DNA from: Chloroflexota bacterium
Lineage (GTDB): Bacteria; Chloroflexota; Anaerolineae; B4-G1; SLSP01
Length of the DNA: 5,422 nucleotides
Direction of reading: 5' to 3'
Assembly (NCBI GenBank): GCA_022707725.1
Contig: JAKJAB010000257.1
Coordinates: 1 to 5,422, forward strand
The position numbers were made by a program, and so were the translations under genes. The notes under the pieces are model-generated. The model saw nothing but the letters and a program-made list of their open reading frames with translations, did no database searches and was not told the origin of the DNA. This document shows, in pieces, positions 1 through 5,320 of this stretch. How positions within the stretch are numbered: position 1 is the first letter of the stretch; each line of letters begins with the position of its first letter.

Positions 1-378
1 CTCCCGCAATAGCGGATAGGCCAGCCGAGGGAAAAAAGCGAACAGCGCCAGAGAACGCGCCTCTTCCCGTCCCCCGGCTTCCAGCAACAGGTCATAGGGA
101 AAGGTATTAGGTTCGGTGGAGGCTGTCCGCACAAGCAGGCGTGGTGCTTCGCCGTCCACTCAACGCGCGCGGTAGTCGGTTTCATAGGGGTAGCGAAAGG
201 CTGCGAACCGCTCCGGCTCGTAGGTGAGCACGCCTACACCTTGCGCCTGGATGACGCTCAGCACGGTTTCGTCGAGCAGCAGGCCGTCGGGATCGAGCGC
301 GAGCGTGAGACGCGTCGCTGGATTGAGCGCCAGACGTCCGATGATGGCAGCCGTCCAATCCGCGGGCGACACCTTCAT
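1..378 (-). pseudogene. pglZ: PglZ-family (BREX alkaline phosphatase-like) protein, N-terminal part, interrupted by an in-frame TGA
   Basis: PglZ is the core alkaline-phosphatase-superfamily protein of BREX phage-exclusion systems. The chosen start is the ATG at 378, whose ATGA overlaps the stop of the upstream AbiEii gene; a GTG 12 bases earlier is possible but less natural. The first 72 codons contain the family-like stretch LALDPDGLLLDE followed by FRYPYETDYRAR. Codon 73 (162-160) is TGA. The same frame then stays open to the window edge for 53 codons and still reads like the family, with PRLLVR, FPYDLLLEAGG and a phenylalanine-rich FAFFPRLAYPLL segment. The family pattern, as I recall it, is YR.RW(D).GE, so TGA most likely replaces TGG (Trp). 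Homology on both sides in one frame argues against a frameshift. Family assignment is by motif memory, not a search. The catalytic domain would lie off the left edge. Confidence 0.68.
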
Positions 379-1208
379 AATCCTAGCCACTCCTGCAATA
401 GGATCTCCAGCGCGGCGAGCACTTCGGCGTAAGTGTGTGGCTCTGGCGCGAGATGGCCCACAGACCGCTCCCAGGCTACATCCATTCCTGGCCGCTGCGC
501 CAGGTGCAATAACGCTTCGACGCTCTCCAGCGCGTAGCCCTTGTGTTGGAATTTAGCCGTAACAACGTTCTGAAAGCGAGCCTGATCCAATTGCGCGCGC
601 TGCACAGTGAGCAGATACCAGACATCGTACAGATCGCGGGGATAGCTGCGCCGCAGCAGGGCGCGCAATTTTTCAGCCAACATTTCCTCCAGGCAATAGG
701 TGCATACCGTGAGTGGTGAGGATGGGGCATCGGAATAGGGATGAAGAATGGGGCGCGGCTCGGCCGGCAGGATGACGGTCTCGTAGCAGGTCAAGTCTAG
801 CGTGATGCGCGCTGGATCTGCGCCGGGCTGCCCCAAGGGACCTACGTAACTGATCCGCGCGCGATAGGCTTCTTCTCCGGGCAGATCGCGGCTTTGCTTC
901 CACAAAGCGATTTGCATAGGGATGCCGAAATCGGTTGCGACACGACGACAAACCTCGCGCACTTGCGCTTGTAACGCAGCTTCGGAGAGTGGCTGAAGCA
1001 CAGTGAAGTCCAGGTCCTCAGAAAAACGGAAGGTCGGGAAGTAGATTTTGCGCAGCGCCGTGCCGCCTTTGAAGGCCAGGGACTCGGCCACTTCCGGTAG
1101 CCGCGCCAGTCCCAACAGGAAACAGCCCAAGACATAATCGCGTTCTTGTAGCTCCACACGCACCCCGGCTTGCGCTGCCAGCCGTTGTAGCTCAACTCTG
1201 GGTATCAT
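375..1208 (-). CDS. abiEii: AbiEii/AbiGii-family nucleotidyltransferase toxin
   Basis: This 277-residue protein is the predicted toxin of a type IV (AbiE) toxin-antitoxin or abortive-infection pair, a cytoplasmic DNA polymerase beta-like nucleotidyltransferase. Visible signatures are the KGGTALRK nucleotide-binding motif at residues 47-54 and the SEDLDFT motif at 63-69, with the two metal-binding aspartates D65 and D67. Further on are RITLDLT near 135-141, the EKLRALLRR helix at 179-187 and RDLYDVWYLL at 191-200. These are the expected elements in the expected order, so the protein looks complete and potentially active. The ATG at 1208 follows the abiEi TAA with no gap, and the AGGAG inside the end of abiEi is a well-placed ribosome-binding site. 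Its TGA (377-375) overlaps the downstream pglZ ATG, indicating translational coupling. AbiEii members are known or proposed to transfer nucleotides to RNA or other acceptors; the substrate here is unknown. Confidence 0.88.
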   Translation of the reverse strand: MIPRVELQRLAAQAGVRVELQERDYVLGCFLLGLARLPEVAESLAFKGGTALRKIYFPTFRFSEDLDFTVLQPLSEAALQAQVREVCRRVATDFGIPMQIALWKQSRDLPGEEAYRARISYVGPLGQPGADPARITLDLTCYETVILPAEPRPILHPYSDAPSSPLTVCTYCLEEMLAEKLRALLRRSYPRDLYDVWYLLTVQRAQLDQARFQNVVTAKFQHKGYALESVEALLHLAQRPGMDVAWERSVGHLAPEPHTYAEVLAALEILLQEWLGL

Positions 1209-2042
1209 TTAGCTCTCCTGCCAACCCTGAATTTCAGCGTCGGAGACATTCATGCGCAGCCGCCAGCGCGTTTCTATTGGCCCGGCGATCGAGCGGCCCG
1301 GATCCAGCAGGGCGCGCCCGCCGGAAAGCGCGGCCCGCCACTGTTCTGCGTAATCGCCCACCGGCAGCGCGAACCGCTCTGCCAGATAGCCCAACCGCTT
1401 AAGCAATGCGCCGTTCTGCATCCGCAGCGCGTACTCAGAGAGCCGCGCCAGATCGGCGCCGCGTTCCTCCACTGCGGCGACCAGCGCCTTGGCCGTCTCG
1501 GTAATGCCGCCGCAGTATTCGGGATGATCCAGCGCATCCACCACGCTCTTTTCCAGATCGGTGATGGCGATGGGTTGACCTTCAATCCATACGGTTTGTA
1601 CGCCGAAGCGCTTGTGCGGACGCAGCGCGACAAAGGTGTAGGTCACGCCGATCAGGGTGACAGACTGGCGACGACGGGGCGCGACAATCCATACGTCGCG
1701 GGGTATTTGCTCGGTGAGGCCGTGATGGTGCAGCGCCGTCCAATAGGCGATATAGCCTTCGGGGACCAGGTGTTGGGCCAAGCGAAATTCATGGAGGGTA
1801 AAGCGACGCTCCGGCCCGGCTTCGAGAGGGATGATGAGGTAGCGACCCTTATCCAGCGCGTGCAGCCAGCCGCCCTTGACCAGATCATGCAGCAGCTTGT
1901 AGGTCGCCGTCTGCGAGCCGCCCAGGAGCGCGTGCGCTTCAGCCGTGGTGAAGACGTTTCGCCCGTCACCCGCCAGGGTGGTAAGCAAACTGGTCGCCTT
2001 GCTCCCCAAACCGGTGAAGTCTCTATTAGTCTGTGTGCTCAT
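1209..2042 (-). CDS. abiEi: AbiEi-type antitoxin / transcriptional regulator
   Basis: This is a 277-residue partner of the adjacent toxin. AbiEi proteins of type IV systems counteract AbiEii and repress their own operon by DNA binding. Residues about 28-72 look like a winged helix-turn-helix: FTTAEAHALL, then a QTATYKLLHDLVKGGWL recognition region, then DKGRYLIIPL. The middle holds the family-typical AYWTALHHHGLTEQIP (99-114), followed by the DLEKSVVDALDHPEYCGGI motif (162-180) and a long helical C-terminus. I chose ATG at 2042 because GAGG lies five bases before it. An ATG 18 codons upstream (2096) is in frame, but its AAGGAG touches the start codon, and the extra residues would be translated through the promoter described separately. 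The TAA stop directly precedes the abiEii ATG. No damage is visible. Confidence 0.85.
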   Translation of the reverse strand: MSTQTNRDFTGLGSKATSLLTTLAGDGRNVFTTAEAHALLGGSQTATYKLLHDLVKGGWLHALDKGRYLIIPLEAGPERRFTLHEFRLAQHLVPEGYIAYWTALHHHGLTEQIPRDVWIVAPRRRQSVTLIGVTYTFVALRPHKRFGVQTVWIEGQPIAITDLEKSVVDALDHPEYCGGITETAKALVAAVEERGADLARLSEYALRMQNGALLKRLGYLAERFALPVGDYAEQWRAALSGGRALLDPGRSIAGPIETRWRLRMNVSDAEIQGWQES

Positions 2043-2065
2043 CCTTACCTCAGATGTAAGGATGA
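2039..2065. promoter_or_regulatory. 10-bp inverted repeat over the abiEi -10 and start codon, probable AbiEi operator
   Basis: TCATCCTTAC (2039-2048) and GTAAGGATGA (2056-2065) are perfect reverse complements separated by seven bases. One arm overlaps the predicted -10 element and the other covers the abiEi start codon and AAGG. AbiEi antitoxins of known systems repress their own promoter by binding inverted repeats, so this is the obvious operator candidate. It could also form an RNA hairpin hiding the start codon if transcription came from upstream, which would favour the internal promoter. The repeat is seen directly; its role is inference. Confidence 0.6.
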
Positions 2066-2090
2066 TAACACAAAATAACAGAAATGGCAA
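2062..2090 (-). promoter_or_regulatory. Predicted sigma70-type promoter of the abiEi-abiEii(-pglZ) unit
   Basis: Read on the minus strand, TTGCCA (2090-2085) and TATCAT (2067-2062) are separated by exactly 17 bases, each one base off consensus. Transcription would start near 2055, leaving a leader of about a dozen bases that still contains the GAGG ribosome-binding site of abiEi. The promoter sits just after the methyltransferase stop codon, so the toxin-antitoxin pair can be expressed on its own. The AT-rich spacer stands out from the GC-rich surroundings. Prediction from sequence only. Confidence 0.66.
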
Positions 2091-2114
2091 ATGCATCTCC
2101 TTGTGCGATCATTT

Positions 2115-2795
2115 TCATCCCTCCGCCTTGATGCGGGCATTGTCGTAGTACATGAGGAGTTGGGCGTCTTCCTGGAGGACGCGGGCGGGGAGGCGGGCAG
2201 CGACGGCGAGGATGTCGGCGTAACGCTGCTCGCGCCAGGCGTGACGGAAACCCGCCAGAAGCGCTTCTTTGCGGAAGACGCGCAGCCGGCCTTTCTCCTT
2301 GAGGTAGCCCTCGAAGACGCGCTGCAAGCGCCGCTCCCGCAATTGGGTGAGGTGTTGCTCCTGGTTGGGGTCGGGCGCGCACCACCGGCCCGCCGCATCC
2401 TGGATGAAGTCCTCGTGGAGAATATCGCGCAGTTCCACTGGCTCTTCGTTTTTGCCCCAGGCGCGCTGGGCCTCGCGCATAAAGAGCGGTTGCAGATCGC
2501 CTTCGGTGCGCGGACCTTCTTCCAGGCGGAGACGCACCCACTGGCGCGCGCTGCTCCGGTCGGTGACGATGAGGGGCAGTTGTGTCACTTCCTGGGCTTC
2601 CAGAAAGCGGCGGTCATATTCGGCGGCTTGCTGTGGCAGAAAGTACATCTTGTCGCGCACCGAGTAACGCTCGTGCAGCCCGGCGTAGAACTCGGCGGCG
2701 TCGAGTGGGACGGGGACGCCGCGCTGGACGTGGAAGGCGACCATACGGTCGAAGAGCAGATAGTTCTGGCGCTCGGCGACGGCTGTTTTTGTCAA
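2115..2795 (-). pseudogene. C-terminal fragment of a BREX/PglX-like site-specific DNA methyltransferase
   Basis: About 225 residues resemble the C-terminal region of large adenine-specific DNA methyltransferases found with BREX-type defence clusters. Recognisable stretches are AERQNYLLFDRMVAFHVQRG near the beginning, RDKMYFLPQQAAEYD, PLIVTDRSSARQWV, EDFIQDAAGRW, and the terminal LPARVLQEDAQLLMYYD. In such proteins these stretches follow the catalytic domain. Here the methyltransferase motifs (an [ND]PPY box and a SAM-binding FxGxG) are absent. Upstream of about 2795 the frame meets TAA at 2813-2811 and unrelated sequence begins. The TTG at 2795 is only the first nominal start in the frame; I regard this as a 5'-truncated remnant, not a short gene. 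It ends 73 bases before abiEi and is co-directional. The exact methyltransferase subfamily is uncertain. Confidence 0.62.
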
Positions 2796-2804
2796 GCGAA
2801 AAGG

Positions 2805-3236
2805 AACGGATTAGTGGATATCTATATGCCTGATATGAAGTATGCAGATCCCGAGATTGGCAAACGGTTCTCGTTAGTCGAAGAGTATCCAGCAGTGAAC
2901 CAAGCCGCGGTCAAGGAAATGCATCGCCAAGTTGGTGATTTAGTAGTTGACGAGCAAGACATTGCTCAACGAGGTCTGCTAGTTCGACACCTTGTTCTTC
3001 CTGGTGAGTTAGCAGGAACCGCCGAAATCGCGCGTTTTCTAGCACAGGAAGTCTCTCCACACACGTATGTCAACGTGATGGGACAATATCATCCAGCTTA
3101 CAAAGCACGGGATTATTTCACAGGTGATGCTCCACTAAATCGGAGTATTGCATCTCAAGAATATCGGAAGGCTGTTCAACAAGCACAGGCAGCGGGACTG
3201 TATCGCTTCGATGAACGCCGGCGTTTTGTATGGTAA
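2805..3236 (+). pseudogene. Copy A: C-terminal half of a COG1313 (PflX-like) radical-SAM protein, 5'-truncated
   Basis: About 143 codons, ending in TAA at 3234-3236, match the C-terminal half of COG1313 proteins, radical-SAM enzymes related to pyruvate formate-lyase activating enzyme. Seen are GLVDIYMPDMKY at the start, then AAVKEMHRQVGDLVVDE, RGLLVRHLVLPG, SPHTYVNVMGQYHPAYKA and the end YRFDERRRF. The N-terminal half with the CxxxCxxC 4Fe-4S/SAM motif is missing. Left of about 2805 the sequence changes abruptly into the antisense end of the methyltransferase remnant. Codons are AT-richer than in copy B or the neighbouring genes (many GAT, TAT, GAA, CAA), suggesting origin in another genome. 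The frame is undamaged, so truncation is probably recent. A long plus-strand frame running in from 2091 is open by chance through the antisense methyltransferase and does not make a real gene. Confidence 0.8.
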
Positions 3237-3238
3237 AC

Positions 3239-3274
3239 ACACTGAAGACCGGGATAGTTCCCGGTCTTCAGTGT
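3239..3274. terminator. Perfect 16-bp hairpin after copy A, likely bidirectional terminator
   Basis: ACACTGAAGACCGGGA (3239-3254) and its exact reverse complement (3259-3274) flank a TAGT loop. The hairpin starts two bases after the copy A stop codon. On neither strand is there a long T-run after the stem (GTTAAG rightward, GTTTACC leftward), so it is a terminator-like hairpin, not a textbook intrinsic terminator. Its place between copy A and a possible convergent reading frame suits a bidirectional terminator. Confidence 0.65.
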
Positions 3275-3281
3275 TAAGCAA

Positions 3282-3376
3282 CTATTCGCCTGACGTTTTT
3301 GCGCCTTTCGAGCCTTCTGAAAGAACGATGCGTTTTACGAGCTGGTATGCGAATGGTGGATTGTGAACAGACTTAG
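3282..3376 (-). other. Gap between the two radical-SAM fragments; possible last codons of a convergent gene
   Basis: This short stretch has the AT-richer composition of copy A. On the minus strand a frame reads VHNPPFAYQLVKRIV and continues for about a dozen codons to TAG at 3284-3282, eight bases before the hairpin. That is where a convergent gene sharing the terminator should end. I do not recognise the peptide and the span is too short to be sure. The frame continues right past 3376 only as a shadow of copy B. If the reading is right, copy A, hairpin and tail form one transplanted block. Confidence 0.25.
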
Positions 3377-3937
3377 AACCTGGTCTCGCCGACGCACGTC
3401 GTCCCGCAGATCGTGATGGGTCTGGCGGTCGCCATCCAGGCGGGACTGCGGCTGCCCATCGTCTACAACACCGGCGGCTACGACGCACCCCAGGCGCTCA
3501 GCCTGATGGACGGTCTGATCGACATCTACATGCCCGATATGAAGTACGTCGACGCCGCCATCGCGCAGCAGCTCTCGCTCATCCGCGACTACCCGGCGGT
3601 CAATCAGGCCGCCGTCAAAGAAATGCACCGCCAAGTCGGCGATCTGGTCGTGGATGAGCGCGGCGTCGCCCAACGCGGGTTGCTCATCCGCCACCTCGTG
3701 TTGCCCGGCGGGCTGGCAGGGACGGCTGAAATCGCGCGGTTTCTGACAGAAACAATCTCGCCGGAGACGTACATCAACATCATGCCGCAATACTACCCGT
3801 CCTACAAAGCCTGGGACTGCGCCAGCGACGCTATGCCCCTCGACCGTCGCCTGACGCCCGCCGAATACGCCGCCGCCGTCCAGCAGGCCCGTGAAGTGGG
3901 CTTGCACCGCTTCGATGAACGCCGCCGATATTTTTGA
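3377..3937 (+). pseudogene. Copy B: C-terminal part of a COG1313 (PflX-like) radical-SAM protein, 5'-truncated
   Basis: Homology starts at 3377 with NLVSPTHVVPQIV, a typical COG1313 core stretch, and is preceded in frame by TAG (3374-3376) and unrelated sequence. It continues through GLRLPIVYNTGGYD, GLIDIYMPDMKY, AAVKEMHRQVGDLVVDE, RGLLIRHLVLPGG, YINIMPQYYPSYKA and LHRFDERRRYF to TGA at 3935-3937. About 186 codons remain, roughly 45 more at the N-terminal side than copy A has. The CxxxCxxC radical-SAM motif is missing, so it cannot be a working enzyme of this family as it stands. A GTG or ATG at 3413/3416 opens the frame but has no convincing ribosome-binding site. Over the shared 141 residues it is about 67% identical to copy A by my hand alignment, without gaps. 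Its high GC matches the lacI gene to the right, so copy B is probably the native copy. Confidence 0.8.
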
Positions 3938-3958
3938 CCAATTTTTTGATCCAACCTA

Positions 3959-3988
3959 TTGACAAATCCCCCCTATTTGTGATATAGT
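3959..3988 (+). promoter_or_regulatory. Predicted sigma70-type promoter of the lacI-family gene
   Basis: A perfect -35 box TTGACA (3959-3964) and TATAGT (3983-3988) are separated by 18 bases; shifting the -10 by one gives ATATAG with a 17-base spacer. The predicted start near 3995 falls inside the first operator, so a bound repressor would block it. It gives a long leader of about 160 bases before the regulator gene. Copy B ends only 21 bases upstream, with a run of six T (3942-3947) but no stem before it. Confidence 0.7.
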
Positions 3989-3993
3989 AGTGA

Positions 3994-4009
3994 TTGGAAG
4001 CGCTTCCAA
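3994..4009. promoter_or_regulatory. LacI-family operator O1, perfect 16-bp palindrome
   Basis: TTGGAAGCGCTTCCAA is a perfect palindrome with a central CG, the standard form of LacI/GalR-family operators. It covers the predicted transcription start just after the -10 box. The most likely ligand is the regulator encoded at 4156, which would make the gene autorepressed. The palindrome is seen directly; the binding protein is inferred. Confidence 0.85.
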
Positions 4010-4012
4010 AAC

Positions 4013-4043
4013 TGTGGTAGCCATCCTCTTGCGTGTTACCACA
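4013..4043. repeat. 7-bp inverted repeat in the lacI leader
   Basis: TGTGGTA (4013-4019) and TACCACA (4037-4043) are exact reverse complements with 17 bases between. In RNA they could form a hairpin at the start of the leader, directly after O1. It may be chance; no known riboswitch or binding site was recognised. Confidence 0.3.
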
Positions 4044-4099
4044 CATTGAACCGCAATCTGCCCCGAATTGCCTGAATTTTTACAAAAAGGTGGCAGCAA

Positions 4100-4115
4100 T
4101 TGAAAGCGCTTCCAA
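4100..4115. promoter_or_regulatory. LacI-family operator O2, near-perfect copy of O1
   Basis: TTGAAAGCGCTTCCAA differs from the upstream palindrome by one base (A for G at position 4 of the 16). Its centre is 106 bp from that of O1, close to ten helical turns, so both sites face the same side of the DNA and could be joined by looping. It lies 40 bases before the regulator start codon, in the transcribed leader, where it could also act as a roadblock. Confidence 0.8.
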
Positions 4116-4155
4116 CACTTCACAGTAGAACTCTCGAAAGAGAAAAGAGGGAGAA

Positions 4156-5172
4156 ATGACCGACAAACTGACCCTGGACGAAATCGCCAGACGCGCAGGC
4201 GTCTCACGCACGACCGCATCGCGCGTGCTCAACAACCGTCCCAACGTGCGGTCTGAAATACGCGAGCGCGTGCAGCGTGTCATGGCTGAAACCGGCTACC
4301 GCCCCCATCCCGTGGCGCAGTCGCTGGCCTCACAACAATCGCACGTCATCGGATTGGTCTTGCCACGCCGGACGGAGATTCTGTTCAACGACCCATACTT
4401 TCCGAGGCTTACCCAGGGCATCGCCCAGGCGTGCAACGATCACGACTACACCCTCGCACTCTTTATGATGCAGAGCGAAGCCGACGAGCAGAAATTCTAT
4501 CCGCGCATCTCCCGCAAGGGCTTGCTGGACGGGATCGTGATTCAGGTTGGGCAAATCGGCGATGACCTCATCGCCCGTTTGCTGGCCAGCGACGTGCCGA
4601 CCGTCGTGGCCGGTCGCCCGCTACAGCACCCCAACGCCAACTATGTCGATGTGGATAACGTCGCCGGCGCGTGCAGCGCCGTGATGCACCTGCTGCACTT
4701 GGGCCACAAACGTATCGGTATGATCACCGGTGATATGCGCACCACCGCCGCGCTCGACCGGTATACGGGGTATTGCAAAACATTGCAGGAGCACGACTTG
4801 CCGGTAGACGAGACGTTGATCAGTGAAGGGTACTTCACGGAAATCGGCGGCTATGAGGCGATGCAACGGCTGCTCCCGCACAAACCCGATGCCATCTTCA
4901 GCTCGTCGGACGCCATGGCGCTCGGCGCGCTCAGAGCCATCTACGAAGCCGGCCTGACCGTCCCGAAAGACATCGCCGTGGTCAGTTTCGACGATCTCCC
5001 CCCTGCCACCATCGCCAGACCACAACTGACCACCATCCACCAGCCCGTCCACGCTTTTGGCGTAAAAGCCGTGGAGACGCTGCTCGATGTGATCAAAAAT
5101 GGCCCCACCCCGCCCCGGCGGATTATTATGGAGACCGAGTTGGTTATCCGGGAATCTTGCGGCAGCAGATAG
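4156..5172 (+). CDS. LacI-family transcriptional regulator
   Basis: This complete 338-residue LacI/GalR-family repressor is of normal family length. The N-terminal helix-turn-helix is LTLDEIARRAGVSRTTASRVLN (residues 5-26, shown in part), followed by the hinge-helix region PHPVAQSLASQ (50-60) and the core start VIGLVLP. The periplasmic-binding-protein-like effector domain shows NDPYFPRLTQGI (78-89), VDVDNVAGA (164-172), HLGHKRIGMITG (181-192), SSSDAMALGAL (249-259), VVSFDDLPPA (275-284) and TTIHQPVHAFG (292-302), all in family order. ATG 4156 has GAGGGAG just upstream. Two palindromic operators in its leader indicate autoregulation. The effector, probably a sugar or sugar derivative, cannot be told from sequence. 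The secreted protein encoded downstream on the same strand suggests a carbohydrate-uptake or breakdown regulon. Confidence 0.95.
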   Translation: MTDKLTLDEIARRAGVSRTTASRVLNNRPNVRSEIRERVQRVMAETGYRPHPVAQSLASQQSHVIGLVLPRRTEILFNDPYFPRLTQGIAQACNDHDYTLALFMMQSEADEQKFYPRISRKGLLDGIVIQVGQIGDDLIARLLASDVPTVVAGRPLQHPNANYVDVDNVAGACSAVMHLLHLGHKRIGMITGDMRTTAALDRYTGYCKTLQEHDLPVDETLISEGYFTEIGGYEAMQRLLPHKPDAIFSSSDAMALGALRAIYEAGLTVPKDIAVVSFDDLPPATIARPQLTTIHQPVHAFGVKAVETLLDVIKNGPTPPRRIIMETELVIRESCGSR

Positions 5173-5320
5173 CTCGAAGCGCGAGCTGGCATGATTCACC
5201 AATCCTTGGTTCATAGGATCAACAGCACATTGTTAAGGAGGTAGCTATCGCCTATTGACATAAATACCCATAACCGATGACCGAAAATATTCAAACTGAG
5301 ATCTTGAGGGAGGATATGAG
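5173..5320 (+). other. Intergenic region between the lacI-family gene and the secreted-protein gene
   Basis: Directly at the lacI stop, AGCTCG (5171-5176) and CGAGCT (5182-5187) could form a small hairpin without a T-run, too weak to call a terminator. AAGGAGGT at 5235-5242 is a perfect Shine-Dalgarno sequence, but no start codon with an open frame follows. TTGACA at 5255-5260 could be a -35 box; no good -10 lies 16-18 bases downstream. GGGAGG at 5308-5313 is the ribosome-binding site for the next gene. No copy of the LacI operator is present, so the next gene may be reached by readthrough or a separate control. Confidence 0.5.

Noticed and set aside
1..378. TGA read as tryptophan or selenocysteine
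   Set aside because: Other genes here end in TGA and use TGG for Trp, and PglZ is not a selenoprotein family; a point mutation is simpler.
1524..2078. 184-codon plus-strand frame
   Set aside because: Shadow of abiEi; no family resemblance and the opposite strand has clear homology.
2043..2096. An upstream in-frame ATG (2096) adding a hydrophobic 18-residue start to AbiEi, resembling a signal peptide
   Set aside because: The AAGGAG touches the start codon, the DNA is better explained as promoter, and a DNA-binding antitoxin should be cytoplasmic.
2091..3236. A 381-codon plus-strand frame fusing unknown sequence to the radical-SAM C-terminus
   Set aside because: Its first 230 or so codons are antisense to the recognisable methyltransferase remnant; only the part from about 2805 is real coding sequence.
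3148..3366. 72-codon plus-strand frame across the hairpin
   Set aside because: Overlaps the end of copy A out of frame and runs through the terminator hairpin; no ribosome-binding site or recognisable content.
2796..3376. Insertion sequence or miniature transposable element
   Set aside because: No terminal inverted repeats, target-site duplication or transposase were found at the block ends; the 16-bp hairpin is internal.
3335..3907. 190-codon minus-strand frame
   Set aside because: Antisense shadow of radical-SAM copy B in GC-rich DNA.
5171..5187. Intrinsic terminator after the lacI-family gene
   Set aside because: The stem is only 6 bp and has no T-run; too weak to call.
4621..5214. 197-codon minus-strand frame
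   Set aside because: Antisense shadow of the lacI-family gene.
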